A DNA stretch of 64,000 nucleotides from Cytophagales bacterium UBA2561 (GCA_002340355.1 DDLX01000037.1:1-64000), one strand, 5' to 3'; counted from the first letter of the stretch, positions 17,800 through 27,533 are shown. Notes: generated from the letters alone by a model not told the origin. Program-made: numbers and translations.

Positions 17800-18823
17800 G
17801 AGTTGGCACATTTGATGAATGAATAAGATTATTTTTTTTTATTAATAAGCTAATTACCAAGGAAATCAATCCAAAAATAATAACGGTAAATGTCTGCGTG
17901 CTGTGTAATAAAAGAGCCGTATCTTTACCCAAGTTTTCAGGTAAGCCATACGCCATCAAAGTAGTAGCTATCACCACATGATAAATTCCAATTCCACCCT
18001 GAACAGGCATTGCCATACTAATTGAAGTCATTGCCAAAACCGAAAGCGCACATAAAGCACTTAAATGTGCCGTTTCTTCCATCGCAGAAAATAACGCATA
18101 AGAAGTCAAATAGTATAAAAACCAAATCATGACGGAATGAAAGATAAACGCATAACGAGACTTAGGAGCAATTTTTCCAATACTCAGGAGTCCATCTTTC
18201 AAACCAACTATAAAATCTCGGATTTTACCATAAAAAGATAGTTTTTTGATATGTTCCTTGAAAATAAACAGCAAAACCACACCTAATATTCCTACTGCCA
18301 ATAAAACAAATAAGGTAATTAGTTTGGAAGTCATAGCACTTGCATCAGATTGATTTCCAAACTGTTCAGCAAGAATTCCTCCTAGTTTATCAAATTCTAA
18401 TAAGACTACCGAAGCACAAACAATCACTAAAAAAAATAGGTCAATGACTCGTTCGGTAATCACTGTTCCAAAGGATACATTTACAGGTACATCTGAAGTA
18501 CGGCGCAAAATCATACAACGACTAAATTCACCCATACGAGGTAGTGCTAAATTGGCTAAATATCCTACCATGACTGCTAAAAATGAGCTAAAATTACTGG
18601 GCTGATAACCAAGTGGTTTTAGGACAATTGTCCAACGCCATGCACGTACAAAATGACTGAGTAGTGCTAAAAACATTCCTGCTAAAATCCATTCCCAACG
18701 TAGATTATAAAACCGTTCTATCATCGAACCCATATCTTGCTCTCGGTAAAGAAAGTAGAAAAGTCCAATAGCTAAAGCAAAGGAAAGCAGATACTTTAAT
18801 ATTGATAAAATTTTGATTTTCAT
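17768..18823 (-). CDS. Flippase-like integral membrane protein (LPG synthase TM family)
   Basis: From ATG 18823 the 351-residue product has about eight membrane segments and the conserved parts of the UPF0104/AglD-like family: FVRAWRWTIVLKPLGY (about 61-76), LALPRMGEFSR (about 94-104), GTVITERVIDLFFL (about 118-131) and VQGGIGIYH (about 282-290). Members move or modify lipid-linked sugars or amino acids at the cytoplasmic membrane. Coupling with rfaE2 suggests a cell-envelope role. The longer frame from 18928 has no membrane protein features, so the later start is chosen. Confidence 0.85.
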   Translation of the reverse strand: MKIKILSILKYLLSFALAIGLFYFLYREQDMGSMIERFYNLRWEWILAGMFLALLSHFVRAWRWTIVLKPLGYQPSNFSSFLAVMVGYLANLALPRMGEFSRCMILRRTSDVPVNVSFGTVITERVIDLFFLVIVCASVVLLEFDKLGGILAEQFGNQSDASAMTSKLITLFVLLAVGILGVVLLFIFKEHIKKLSFYGKIRDFIVGLKDGLLSIGKIAPKSRYAFIFHSVMIWFLYYLTSYALFSAMEETAHLSALCALSVLAMTSISMAMPVQGGIGIYHVVIATTLMAYGLPENLGKDTALLLHSTQTFTVIIFGLISLVISLLIKKNNLIHSSNVPTHEHQTQNSNA

Positions 18824-18982
18824 AAGGTTATTTGAAATGAACCATAAAAAACGATAACTTATTAAGATTACCTTATGGCACAAAAATAAGAGCTTTATGT
18901 GACGATAACGTAAAACAAAGAGAGACAAATCTGATTTTCAGGCTTAATAATTGTTAAATTTTCAAGGGAAAGGTTAATTCTC

Positions 18983-19023
18983 AAAAAAGACCGACTTAGT
19001 TGATTATCAAGTCGGTCTTTTTT
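18983..19023. terminator. Strong 15-bp hairpin with A/T flanks
   Basis: AAAAAAGACCGACTT (18983-18997) pairs perfectly with AAGTCGGTCTTTTTT (19009-19023), loop 11 bases. It lies 23 bp after the stop codon of the cytochrome gene (minus strand) and has T-runs in both directions. Confidence 0.85.
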
Positions 19024-19045
19024 GTATAATACAGTGATTTATAAT

Positions 19046-19666
19046 TTATTTCCGTAAAGTTTTTACATAATCAGCAATTGCCTCAATTTCTTCGGGTGTA
19101 AAATATTTCTTATAAGGTGGCATCGAATTCCGACCTGTTGTCACAATTGAAACAATCTCTTCCTTTGATAATTTACTGATAGATAGGTCTTTTGCACCCG
19201 CCTGTCCTAGTTTGCCATCATCTCCATGACAAATAATACAATTACTATTAAAAAGTTGTTTGCCCATAATTGTCATCGTAGCCGTTTCGTCATATGTTTT
19301 CTCAATATTCTGACGACGTTTATTCATTTCTGCCAATCCATAAGCCGTAATGATCAATAGAAATGATAAGGTAGCTAAAATTTTATTTTTCTTCTTAAAT
19401 CCAATTACTGCCAAAGGAATAGCCACAGCAATCACACTAAATTTTATCCATTGAAACAACCGTATTTCTGTCCAAATGTAAAGCATTGAGAGACCCGTCG
19501 CTAAAAAGATGAAACTAATAATCATTTCAGGAATTTTAGTGATTTTCGTAAATTTCTCAAGTGTATCCTGATTAACAAACAATAAAACTGTTTTAACTAA
19601 ATACAATAGCAAAAACAAAATGACTACGGTTTTATGCGTATGATATAGAGCGATGTAGTTGTTCAT
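19046..19666 (-). CDS. Membrane-anchored cytochrome c with SirB-like membrane domain
   Basis: Four hydrophobic segments (about residues 10-28, 42-60, 66-84 and 88-106) are followed by one cytochrome c domain with CIICH (about residue 143) and the distal Met in NSMPPYKKYF (about 178). The membrane part resembles the SirB family. It probably shuttles electrons near the cytoplasmic membrane on the periplasmic side; a role as donor to the cbb3 oxidase encoded 11 kb away is possible but not shown. ATG 19666 is chosen over TTG 19672. Confidence 0.82.
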   Translation of the reverse strand: MNNYIALYHTHKTVVILFLLLYLVKTVLLFVNQDTLEKFTKITKIPEMIISFIFLATGLSMLYIWTEIRLFQWIKFSVIAVAIPLAVIGFKKKNKILATLSFLLIITAYGLAEMNKRRQNIEKTYDETATMTIMGKQLFNSNCIICHGDDGKLGQAGAKDLSISKLSKEEIVSIVTTGRNSMPPYKKYFTPEEIEAIADYVKTLRK

Positions 19667-19890
19667 TAGCAAATTTTTTAGTGAATAAATCGAACTCTGA
19701 AATGTGGAATACAGTGTAAAAATAGGGAACTGTTTGTAATTTTAGTATAAATTTCTGTAGAGATTATTCTTTAAAATCATAAACACTATATGTAATTTAC
19801 AAATAATGAGATTCAAAATTTTAAACTCAATTATAAGAACTTAGTCTCTTGTGTAAACAGGTTTTGGCAGGATGAAAGATAGCATTTTAC

Positions 19891-20742
19891 TTATAAGTGT
19901 CGTGTACTTAGTGTCCACGTAGTACGATTCGAATGATTCACAACTCCTTCAGAGATACTTTCAGTAAAAATTCGACTCATACCCGTTCGTCCTGTCGTAG
20001 CCATTGCAATAATATCGGCATTAATATCTTGGGCAAAGTTGTGAATACCAGACTCTTCATCTAGTTCATTATATAGTTGAAGATGAAACTCTTGTAAATG
20101 ATGTGCTTTTGCAAACTCTTGAAGTTGCTGAGTAGAATATCGAGTAGTAGCCCAATTCGAAGGTGTATGTACCTTCAATAGGTGTAGCTCAACATCTGTT
20201 AATAAATGTAGAAATTTTTTGAGATGAGTCATCACTACTCCTGCTATTTCTTTCGAGAAATCACTCGCAAAAACAATTTTACGAAGCCCATCCAATTGTG
20301 TCTGCTTCTTAACGGTAATTAAAGGGGATTTTGCAAACCGCATCATACGTTCTGTATTCGAGCCTAACACCACCTCATCCAATCCACTTACACCTCTCGA
20401 ACCCATCACCACTAAATCCGCTTCCATTTCTGCCATACTTTTCGAGACATGCTTAAAAGGGTTCCCAAAACGAATCTTTCGAGCAAAATGTAACCCGTCA
20501 TTTTCTTCAGCTTTTTCAATTTTATCCATTTGATAATTGGCAAAATTTGTGGCTGCATCCGTTAAGGCATCATACGATTTTCCAGCAGAAGCCTCTTTAT
20601 CCCAACGACTTACACTCTGAAAATCTTCGATAATATGTAGTAGTGTAATCTCAGCTCGATTTTTACGAGCAATCTGACACGCCAAATCCACGGCGTACAT
20701 GGCTTCTTGAGAAAAATCAACTGGCACGAGAATTTTTTTCAT
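19891..20742 (-). CDS. Universal stress protein, two UspA domains
   Basis: The first UspA domain (about 1-140) begins KKILVPVDFSQEA and has the ATP-binding pattern G-x2-G-x9-GS in GSRGVSGLDEVVLGS (about 112-126). The second (about 148-280) begins LRKIVFASDFSKE and has TTGRTGMS near 255-262, with a less clear nucleotide site. ATG 20742 begins right at the first strand; a start at 20805 would add 21 residues of no fold value. Stress survival or low-energy signalling is the family role. Confidence 0.9.
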   Translation of the reverse strand: MKKILVPVDFSQEAMYAVDLACQIARKNRAEITLLHIIEDFQSVSRWDKEASAGKSYDALTDAATNFANYQMDKIEKAEENDGLHFARKIRFGNPFKHVSKSMAEMEADLVVMGSRGVSGLDEVVLGSNTERMMRFAKSPLITVKKQTQLDGLRKIVFASDFSKEIAGVVMTHLKKFLHLLTDVELHLLKVHTPSNWATTRYSTQQLQEFAKAHHLQEFHLQLYNELDEESGIHNFAQDINADIIAMATTGRTGMSRIFTESISEGVVNHSNRTTWTLSTRHL

Positions 20743-20902
20743 GACTTTCAATTTCACTTTTGGGATTTTCTGATAAAACCTAAATTCCCTCCAATCATTT
20801 ATCATTAAAATTTTATAGTAAAACGACGGAAAGGAATTTCTTTAGAGGAAGATCAAATATACGATTTTATCATTAAATTTTCATCGTCTTTTTTTTCAAA
20901 AT

Positions 20903-21742
20903 CTAATCAAAAATGACTGTCTTATTACCATGTACAAAAACCCGTTCATCAAAAACCAACTTTAGGGCATTTGCTAAAACAACCTTCTCCAAATCTTTAC
21001 CTGCTTTGGAGAGTGCTTCAGGATTTTTTTGATGATTAACATCTGTAATATTTTGCTTAATAATTGGACCTTCATCTAATTCATTACTGACAAAGTGAGC
21101 CGTTGCACCAATAATTTTCACCCCTCTTTCAAATGCTTGACGGTAAGGATTTGCTCCAATAAAAGCGGGCAAAAATGAATGATGAATATTAATAATTCGA
21201 TTATTGTATGGACTTACAAAATCAGGTGATAGGATACGCATATATTTTGCAAGTACCAAATAATCAGGCTCATAAGATCGAATAATCTCTGCGATATCAG
21301 CCTCATGTTTAGAGCGACTCATATTTTCATGGGATACAAAATGATATGGAATACCAAATTTTTCGACTAATCCACGTAAAATATCATGGTTACTAATCAC
21401 TGCCAAAATTTCTGCCTCTAAATCTCCAAAATAAGCTTGCAGTAATAAATCTCCTAAACAATGGTATTCTTTTGTAGCCAAAATAACAATTCGCTTTTTT
21501 ATTTTGGGACGAAAAGAAATTTGAGCATTCTCAGGCAAAGCTTTCCGTAAATCAGCCATTAATTTATCTGACTCTACTTCACCTACAACCTCAGACCGCA
21601 TAAAAAAACGTCGACTTTCACTATCCACAAATTCAGCATTCTCAACCATATTAAAGTTTTGTTTATAAAAAATACCTGATGTTTTATAAACTAGACCTTT
21701 ACGGTCATCACAACTGACTTTTAAAATATAATGTTTTGACAT
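20903..21742 (-). CDS. purU: Formyltetrahydrofolate deformylase
   Basis: Hydrolyses 10-formyl-THF to formate and THF, balancing one-carbon pools. An ACT domain (about 1-80) precedes a formyltransferase-like catalytic domain; catalytic residues appear in NIHHSFLPAF (about 186-195) and TAHFVSNELDEGPI (about 217-230, with the catalytic Asp). 279 residues is the normal length. It faces the DUF4178 gene across a 290-bp divergent gap. Confidence 0.95.
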   Translation of the reverse strand: MSKHYILKVSCDDRKGLVYKTSGIFYKQNFNMVENAEFVDSESRRFFMRSEVVGEVESDKLMADLRKALPENAQISFRPKIKKRIVILATKEYHCLGDLLLQAYFGDLEAEILAVISNHDILRGLVEKFGIPYHFVSHENMSRSKHEADIAEIIRSYEPDYLVLAKYMRILSPDFVSPYNNRIINIHHSFLPAFIGANPYRQAFERGVKIIGATAHFVSNELDEGPIIKQNITDVNHQKNPEALSKAGKDLEKVVLANALKLVFDERVFVHGNKTVIFD

Positions 21743-22032
21743 GAATAAGCAATATTAATAAATTAAATATTTGATTTTTTAATCATAATTTAGGTTATAA
21801 AGTTGAAGGCTAGAGAACGGTCTTTTCAACTTTTTAGCCTGAAAGTGTGCAAAAATCCCTACTTTTTTTGAAAATATGTTATTTTTAATTTTGAAGTTCG
21901 GTGGAAAATCTTCTTTTCGAATTTTTAGCCGAATTTTATATTTAACTTTGTGATTCACTTTTCAATGATTTTTGGGGTTATTTTGAATACTTTTTTTAGT
22001 CAAATTAAGACCAAGTAAAACAAAAAACAACT

Positions 22033-22671
22033 ATGGCATTTGGTAAATTTTTCGATAAATTTAAAGGTAAAAATAAAAAACGACCAGAGGAAGAGGAGTT
22101 TCCATTGCTTCCCGAAGAAATTACGCTTTGGGATTTGAAGAAAGGGTATATGCTTGACTATGAAGCTAGAACATGGGAAGTAAAGGGAGTTTATCAATAC
22201 GATTGGGGACGTTCAGGCAAAACGACTGAATACAAATTACATGATGGTATTGAGATCATTTTTATGCACCTTGATGAAGAAGATGGTGAACTAGTCATCA
22301 CGATGTCCCAAAAAATCAAAATGGGAGAATTGGGCTATCCAAGACAAAATGAATCAGGGTTAGGCTTTCGAGTTAAGTCTGATGCAGTCAATACAGTGGG
22401 TGGTCAACAAATTCGGAACGCTATTATGCAAAATGATGTTCCACCAAAAGAGATTGTCTATCAAGGTACTACCTATTATATGACCGAAGAAAGTGAAGGT
22501 TATTTTCGCGACTTAGATGAACGAGAACGTTATCGTTTTATCGAATGGAGTTTTGAGGATAATAGCGAAGAAAAATGTATCTCTATTTCTCGTTGGAGTG
22601 AAACTGAGCTTGAAGTTTCGGCTGGTGTTTATGCTCAAGATTTTGAAATTTCAAATATTTTGCCTCGTTAA
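22033..22671 (+). CDS. DUF4178 family protein
   Basis: Lys-rich start (FGKFFDKFKGKNKKR), then a beta-rich domain of about 170 residues: LWDLKKGYMLDYEARTWEV (about 36-54), a repeat-like second half with TTYYMTEESEGYF (about 146-158) and FIEWSFED. This matches DUF4178, of unknown biochemical function. In other bacteria members are often near DUF350, DUF4247, UspA or polyamine-biosynthesis genes (my recollection of family context); here the partner is the serine-rich lipoprotein 142 bp downstream. A candidate -10-like element TAACTTTG sits at 21943-21950, without a clear -33. Confidence 0.8.
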   Translation: MAFGKFFDKFKGKNKKRPEEEEFPLLPEEITLWDLKKGYMLDYEARTWEVKGVYQYDWGRSGKTTEYKLHDGIEIIFMHLDEEDGELVITMSQKIKMGELGYPRQNESGLGFRVKSDAVNTVGGQQIRNAIMQNDVPPKEIVYQGTTYYMTEESEGYFRDLDERERYRFIEWSFEDNSEEKCISISRWSETELEVSAGVYAQDFEISNILPR

Positions 22672-22813
22672 GTTTATTCATTTAAATATCAAATTTAGAG
22701 TGTTGAAATAATTTTCTGTTGTGACATCATTCCAATTTGTTATCTTTAATTTAACTTTCTTATACATTTATAAACCTCATTTTTCACAAAACACATTTGA
22801 AAACCATTTAATC

Positions 22814-23749
22814 ATGAAACGATTCACGTATTTATTACTCTTTTGTGTACCAATGATACTGAATTCGTGCGGATGCAGTAGCGATAATCAAAAGAAAAAG
22901 AAATTTGTTAAAAATCCTGTGGATGAACTAATTAAAGAGATGAGTTCACTCGAAAACTTTACGATTATCTTGCACGATATGGATGTTGAAGAGGGGTCTT
23001 TCGAAGATAAGTATTTTCACGTTTACAAGATTATCAAGGAAGTTCCAAAGTCAAAAAATACTTCTTATAATGCTACGCATGCTCCATTCCAACTCACTAA
23101 ATTTCAGCAAAATACTCAGTCAACAACCAACTCCACTAGTAAATCGAAATCAAATAGTACTCAAGAAGTTGACTCCTTGAAGATGAGACCTTCAGCAACG
23201 GATTCTAATTTAGAATTGGTAGAAGAAATTACCTCTCGTAAACAAGTTTCTGAAGATTATTTTTTCCGAAATGAAAATAATATGGGAATGGAAATCGCTT
23301 CCAAAAAAGACGGTAAAGTATCCAAGGAAGTGGCTCCAGCAGGATTTAGTAATTATGTAGGAAACGAAAAATATGGACAATGGAAACAGCGAAGTGATGG
23401 CTCTTCTTTCTGGGAATTCTACGGCAAATACGCCATGATGACTACGTTATTTTCTGCCTTAACAGGACCTATGATTTATCGAAGTCATTATATGGATTAT
23501 CGAAGCAATTACTATGGTACAGGACGACCTTACTACGGACGAACCTCAAGCGGTGGCTATGCTTACGGAACTCGAAGCTCATACATGAGAAAATCGAATC
23601 CAAGTTTTTATAATCGACGGTCATCCAAAAGCTCTTGGTCAAGCAAAAGCCGCTCGGCAAGTAGTTATTCCTCTTCGTCATCTTCTTCTTCCACCTCCCG
23701 AAGTTCGTCAGGAAGTATGCGAAGCAAAGGCGGTGGATTTGGTAAATAA
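22814..23749 (+). CDS. Lipoprotein with Ser/Gly-rich tail
   Basis: From ATG 22814 (311 aa) a lipoprotein signal ends in LNSC-GC near residue 17. A soluble domain follows with MGMEIASKKDGK (about 153-164) and a hydrophobic patch YAMMTTLFSALTGPMIYRS (about 201-219). The last 90 residues are Tyr/Gly- then Ser-rich with runs of Ser and end SKGGGFGK, like the tails of DUF4247-type proteins that accompany DUF4178. Exposed on a membrane surface; function unknown. The frame is open upstream to a GTG at 22721, but that would bury the signal peptide. Confidence 0.75.
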   Translation: MKRFTYLLLFCVPMILNSCGCSSDNQKKKKFVKNPVDELIKEMSSLENFTIILHDMDVEEGSFEDKYFHVYKIIKEVPKSKNTSYNATHAPFQLTKFQQNTQSTTNSTSKSKSNSTQEVDSLKMRPSATDSNLELVEEITSRKQVSEDYFFRNENNMGMEIASKKDGKVSKEVAPAGFSNYVGNEKYGQWKQRSDGSSFWEFYGKYAMMTTLFSALTGPMIYRSHYMDYRSNYYGTGRPYYGRTSSGGYAYGTRSSYMRKSNPSFYNRRSSKSSWSSKSRSASSYSSSSSSSSTSRSSSGSMRSKGGGFGK

Positions 23750-23786
23750 AAGATAAATAGAAATTATATTTTTTTGAATTTTAGAT

Positions 23787-23824
23787 GACCTATTCCATTT
23801 TCTTAATGGAGTAGGTCTTTTTTT
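23787..23824 (+). terminator. Intrinsic terminator of the DUF4178 operon
   Basis: GACCTATTCCATT (23787-23799) pairs with AATGGAGTAGGTC (23805-23817), one G-T wobble, loop five bases, followed by seven T. Confidence 0.85.
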
Positions 23825-23838
23825 CGTAATTTTGTATC

Positions 23839-24939
23839 ATGATAACACAAGTATCCGATAATCAAGGGAAAAGCACTCTTCAATCTTTGAAACAGAAACC
23901 TAAAAACACCAAACGCCTAATTCGACAAATGACTCTAGAAGAGCTCAAGACGGCTCTAGTCGAAATGGGTGAAAAAGCCTTTCGTGCCAAACAAATTTAT
24001 GCTCGAATCTGGAAAAAATCGGCTCGTTCGTTTGATGAAATGACCGAACTATCTTTGAACTTACGAAAATTATTAACTGAAAATTTTGACCTTCGTCCTC
24101 TTAAAATTCATACTGAACAGCAATCCAATGATGGCACTATCAAGATTTTATTTCGACTTGTTGATGGGCATTTAGTTGAAGGTGTCTTAATTCCAACTGA
24201 TACTCGCATGACTGCCTGTATTTCTTCACAAGTGGGCTGTTCCTTATCCTGTAAATTTTGTGCTACGGGCTATATGAATAGAAGTCGAAATTTGGATGCT
24301 GGTGAAATCTATGATCAAGTCGTATTAATCAATCAATTAGCAGAGCAACATTTCGAAAAGCCACTTTCCAACATCGTTTATATGGGAATGGGTGAACCAC
24401 TTTTGAATTATACCAATGTGCTGAAATCGGTTCATTATTTAACTTCCAAAGAAGGACTAAACATTGCTTCCAAACGAATTACAGTTTCTACTGCAGGTGT
24501 GGCAAAAATGATTCGGAAATTAGGAGATGATAACGTAAAATTCAATTTGGCTTTATCACTTCATGCTGCAAATGATGCCAAACGAAACACCATCATGGCA
24601 ATTAATGAAAGTAATTCTTTGAAAGTTTTACGAGATGCTTTGAAATATTATTTTTCAAAAACTAAAAATAAAGTTACGTACGAATATATTGTTTTTCAGG
24701 GATTTAATGATTCTCTAAAAGATGCTGAAGAATTATATCGGTTTACGAAACATTTTCCTTCAAAAGTCAATATTATCGAATATAACCCCATTACTAACGC
24801 CGATTTTGTCAATGCTTCTGAGGCAAATTTTGAGCGTTTTGTCAAATATTTAGAACAACGAAAAGTATTAGTCAATGTTCGCCGAAGTCGAGGCAAAGAC
24901 ATTGATGCGGCTTGTGGACAATTAGCCATAAAAAATTAG
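23839..24939 (+). CDS. rlmN: 23S rRNA (adenine2503-C2)-methyltransferase
   Basis: Radical SAM enzyme that methylates A2503 of 23S rRNA and A37 of some tRNAs. The cluster motif CSLSCKFC (about 132-139) gives CxxxCxxC. The conserved MGMGEPLLNY (about 181-190) and ALSLHAANDAKR follow, and the catalytic cysteine is in DAACGQL at the end. The N-terminal 30 residues before MTLEELK are not conserved in the family, so a start at ATG 23932 is possible. The protein ends 8 bp before the convergent TPR gene. Confidence 0.93.
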   Translation: MITQVSDNQGKSTLQSLKQKPKNTKRLIRQMTLEELKTALVEMGEKAFRAKQIYARIWKKSARSFDEMTELSLNLRKLLTENFDLRPLKIHTEQQSNDGTIKILFRLVDGHLVEGVLIPTDTRMTACISSQVGCSLSCKFCATGYMNRSRNLDAGEIYDQVVLINQLAEQHFEKPLSNIVYMGMGEPLLNYTNVLKSVHYLTSKEGLNIASKRITVSTAGVAKMIRKLGDDNVKFNLALSLHAANDAKRNTIMAINESNSLKVLRDALKYYFSKTKNKVTYEYIVFQGFNDSLKDAEELYRFTKHFPSKVNIIEYNPITNADFVNASEANFERFVKYLEQRKVLVNVRRSRGKDIDAACGQLAIKN

Positions 24940-24946
24940 ACCAAAT

Positions 24947-26341
24947 TTATGAAAATTGATTTATAATTTTATCAATCGCTTGGCGAGCTTCCGAATGGGG
25001 AAAGAACTCAAACAAAATGGAATGTCCTTCATGATCCAAAATGAGCGCATTTTCGAGATATTCAAAAGCATCTTGAAATTTTCCTGCTAACATCAAATAT
25101 GCCGTAGCATGATACAACAAACTCGGATTCATGGGAGATTCTTCCAACCCTTCTAAAACTAAATCAGCAGCTTCTTGGTAACCTCCTTGTTGATAATAAA
25201 TCAATGCCCAATTCAACCACAAATTTGGTTCAGTAGGATCAAGAGTAATTGCTTTTTCATACGCTTCAATACTCGAAACCCAATTTCCTATTTCATTCTC
25301 AGCTTCGGCAAGTCCCGCCCAGAATTGGGGAATTTCAGCATTTAATTGAATGGCTTTACGAAAAAAGTGTAAAGATTCAAACCATTTTTGTAGACTTGCC
25401 AGACAAATTCCCACACCATACCATGCGTCTGGATATTGTTTATCAAGCTCAAGGGCTTTTTTATAAAACGTTAAGGCTCGTTCATAATGCATTGTTTTCT
25501 CCAAACTATTAGCAAGCTGGCAATACAATTCCGCACTTTGTTCATATTTTAGAGCCTCTTGAAGGGCTTCATATGCTAATGGAAATTCTTCAAGATTCAT
25601 CAGGGTACAACCCAAATGAAAATGAGCTTGTCCAAAATTTTCGTCTAAAGCAATGGCATATTCATAAGACTCACAAGCTTTTTGAAAATTTCCTAATTTA
25701 TTATAAATCAAACCTAAAACAAACCAAGCATAAGCTGAAAAAGGATTTTCATTCGTAAAGCTCTGATAAAAGGGAACACTTTCTTCAAGTTTACCTAAAA
25801 ATTCTAAGCCATCCGTCAATGCATACAGTGCATTTTCATGTTTGAGATTACACTCTAATGCTTTTTTGTAATAAAGAACTGCTTCTTGTATTTGGTTGGT
25901 TTTGCGTTTAGTTTCACCCAATAAATAATAAATTTCATCTTTAGTTTCAGAGAGGATAAGTGCTTCTTTTAATACTATTTGTGCTTTGTCCACTTGTCCT
26001 AACTTCAATAAAACTTCAGACTCTAATATTTTAAGTTCCGAATCATAAGGCATAATCTGACGAGCATTCCGAATTTCGGAAAGAGCTTCGGCAGGTCGCT
26101 GTAACTCAAAGAGTAGCTCTGCCTTTTTTGCCCGAAAATCAGGAGAATACTGCCATTCAATGGCTTTTTCACATGCCATGAGGGCATTGGGGAGGTCATT
26201 TTTTTGAACATAATAATCAATTAAATATTCGAATTCTTCCGAACTTAGATAAAAATTCTCTTTGGTTTGAAGACTTTGTTCAAATTTTTGAGCCAATCCC
26301 TGATGTTTTTGATTGGAATTGGGATCTTCAGTAAGAAACAT
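24947..26341 (-). CDS. Tetratricopeptide repeat protein
   Basis: Around twelve TPR units fill residues 35 to 455 (for example ALYALTDGLEFLGKLEES, AYAWFVLGLIYNKLGNF, PNLWLNWALIYYQQGGY), separated by about 34 residues. There is no signal peptide, so it is probably cytoplasmic. Such scaffolds assemble proteins; no partner can be named. The gene converges with rlmN, leaving only 7 bp between stop codons. Confidence 0.9.
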   Translation of the reverse strand: MFLTEDPNSNQKHQGLAQKFEQSLQTKENFYLSSEEFEYLIDYYVQKNDLPNALMACEKAIEWQYSPDFRAKKAELLFELQRPAEALSEIRNARQIMPYDSELKILESEVLLKLGQVDKAQIVLKEALILSETKDEIYYLLGETKRKTNQIQEAVLYYKKALECNLKHENALYALTDGLEFLGKLEESVPFYQSFTNENPFSAYAWFVLGLIYNKLGNFQKACESYEYAIALDENFGQAHFHLGCTLMNLEEFPLAYEALQEALKYEQSAELYCQLANSLEKTMHYERALTFYKKALELDKQYPDAWYGVGICLASLQKWFESLHFFRKAIQLNAEIPQFWAGLAEAENEIGNWVSSIEAYEKAITLDPTEPNLWLNWALIYYQQGGYQEAADLVLEGLEESPMNPSLLYHATAYLMLAGKFQDAFEYLENALILDHEGHSILFEFFPHSEARQAIDKIINQFS

Positions 26342-26446
26342 AATTTCAGTTAAAAATATAATTCTATGCCATTGTGGGTAGTACAGAATATCTTATAATT
26401 AATATAATACAAAATTTAAATCGACACTCATTCAGATATAATTCAT

Positions 26447-27445
26447 CTAACCTAATCTCATCTTTTGGTACTGTTTACATACTTGCGTAATACTTTGTTG
26501 GATATCCGTGTACTGAAAATTAAGCTGAGTTTTGATTTTTGTACCATCATAAGACGGTGTATCTAACAAACGTTTGAGTGTATCGCTGTTTAATCCAGTT
26601 TGGACACCAAATGGTTTAAGTAACTTCCCAAAAAAATACAAAAATTTTAGCATTTTCTCATTCAGTTGGAATGATGGCGGAGCCTGCCCAAAAGCTTGAG
26701 CAATGTTCTGGAATAGCGTTTGGTAGGAAATTTTTTGGGCATTAAGAATAAATCTTTCTCCTTGAATATCCGACTTTAAAAGTTGAAAAACCGCATTCGC
26801 AACATCCTCAGCATCAACAACATTTAGCTCACCTATGGGGTAATAATTTTTGTTTTCTAAAATATGCTGAAAAATACGCCCACTACTTTGATTTCCGTTT
26901 CCGACTCCTAAAATAACCGAAGGATTGACAATCACAGCAGGTAACCCTTCCGCAATTCCTCGCCAAACTTCCCGTTCACCAAGATGTTTTGAAACAGCAT
27001 AAACAGATGCCGAATTTCGATTGTCCCAAGTATCTTTTTCAGTAACAGTCGAGCTTCCAGAATTCCCCAAAGCTGCAATTGAACTAATATGACAGAATTT
27101 CTTTATACCTGATTCCAAACAAACATTAATTAAATTAGCTGTCCCTTCAGCATTGATTTTCAATAATCTGGGGCGATCCTTTTCTCGAAAAGAAACTAGT
27201 CCTGCACAATGAATAACATAATCTATATCTTGTATATAATCACTTAACTGGTGAATATTTCCTAAATCTCCTTCTACCCATTCGATTGTAGCATTCGGAT
27301 CAACTCTAAGATTATCAACCAATTTCAGGCTACTGGTCGGGCGCTTCAAGGCACGAACAATACATTTTTCAGCAATTAATTTTTTTAAAATATAACTGCC
27401 TGCTAATCCTGTTGCGCCTGTGATAAAATAGCGAAAGGTTTTCAA
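26447..27445 (-). CDS. NAD(P)-dependent epimerase/dehydratase (extended SDR)
   Basis: Rossmann motif GATGLAGSY (about 9-17), the acidic DLGNIHQL after beta-4, VIHCAGLVS (about 79-87), catalytic Ser in HISSIAALG (about 118-126) and YxxxK as YAVSK (about 145-149). 332 residues is normal for the extended SDR type acting on sugar nucleotides, flavonoid-like or steroid-like alcohols; the substrate is unknown. The start is TTG at 27445: an in-frame stop lies two codons before it and no ATG precedes the glycine motif. Confidence 0.85.
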   Translation of the reverse strand: MKTFRYFITGATGLAGSYILKKLIAEKCIVRALKRPTSSLKLVDNLRVDPNATIEWVEGDLGNIHQLSDYIQDIDYVIHCAGLVSFREKDRPRLLKINAEGTANLINVCLESGIKKFCHISSIAALGNSGSSTVTEKDTWDNRNSASVYAVSKHLGEREVWRGIAEGLPAVIVNPSVILGVGNGNQSSGRIFQHILENKNYYPIGELNVVDAEDVANAVFQLLKSDIQGERFILNAQKISYQTLFQNIAQAFGQAPPSFQLNEKMLKFLYFFGKLLKPFGVQTGLNSDTLKRLLDTPSYDGTKIKTQLNFQYTDIQQSITQVCKQYQKMRLG

Positions 27446-27533
27446 GATTTAATTCAAGTAGATTTTTTTAGATGTGTATGAAAATAAAGCTCTTAACTAA
27501 AGTCTAATCTTTATCAAAGGTTTTATCAAAAGA

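Noticed and set aside
21799..21840. A classic H-type pseudoknot
   Set aside because: The joining loops (0 and 1 bases) are too short for a 9-bp stem; competing hairpins are more plausible, so it is kept only as a low-rank finding.
22721..22813. GTG-initiated extension of the serine-rich lipoprotein
   Set aside because: It would place 31 residues before a standard lipoprotein signal.
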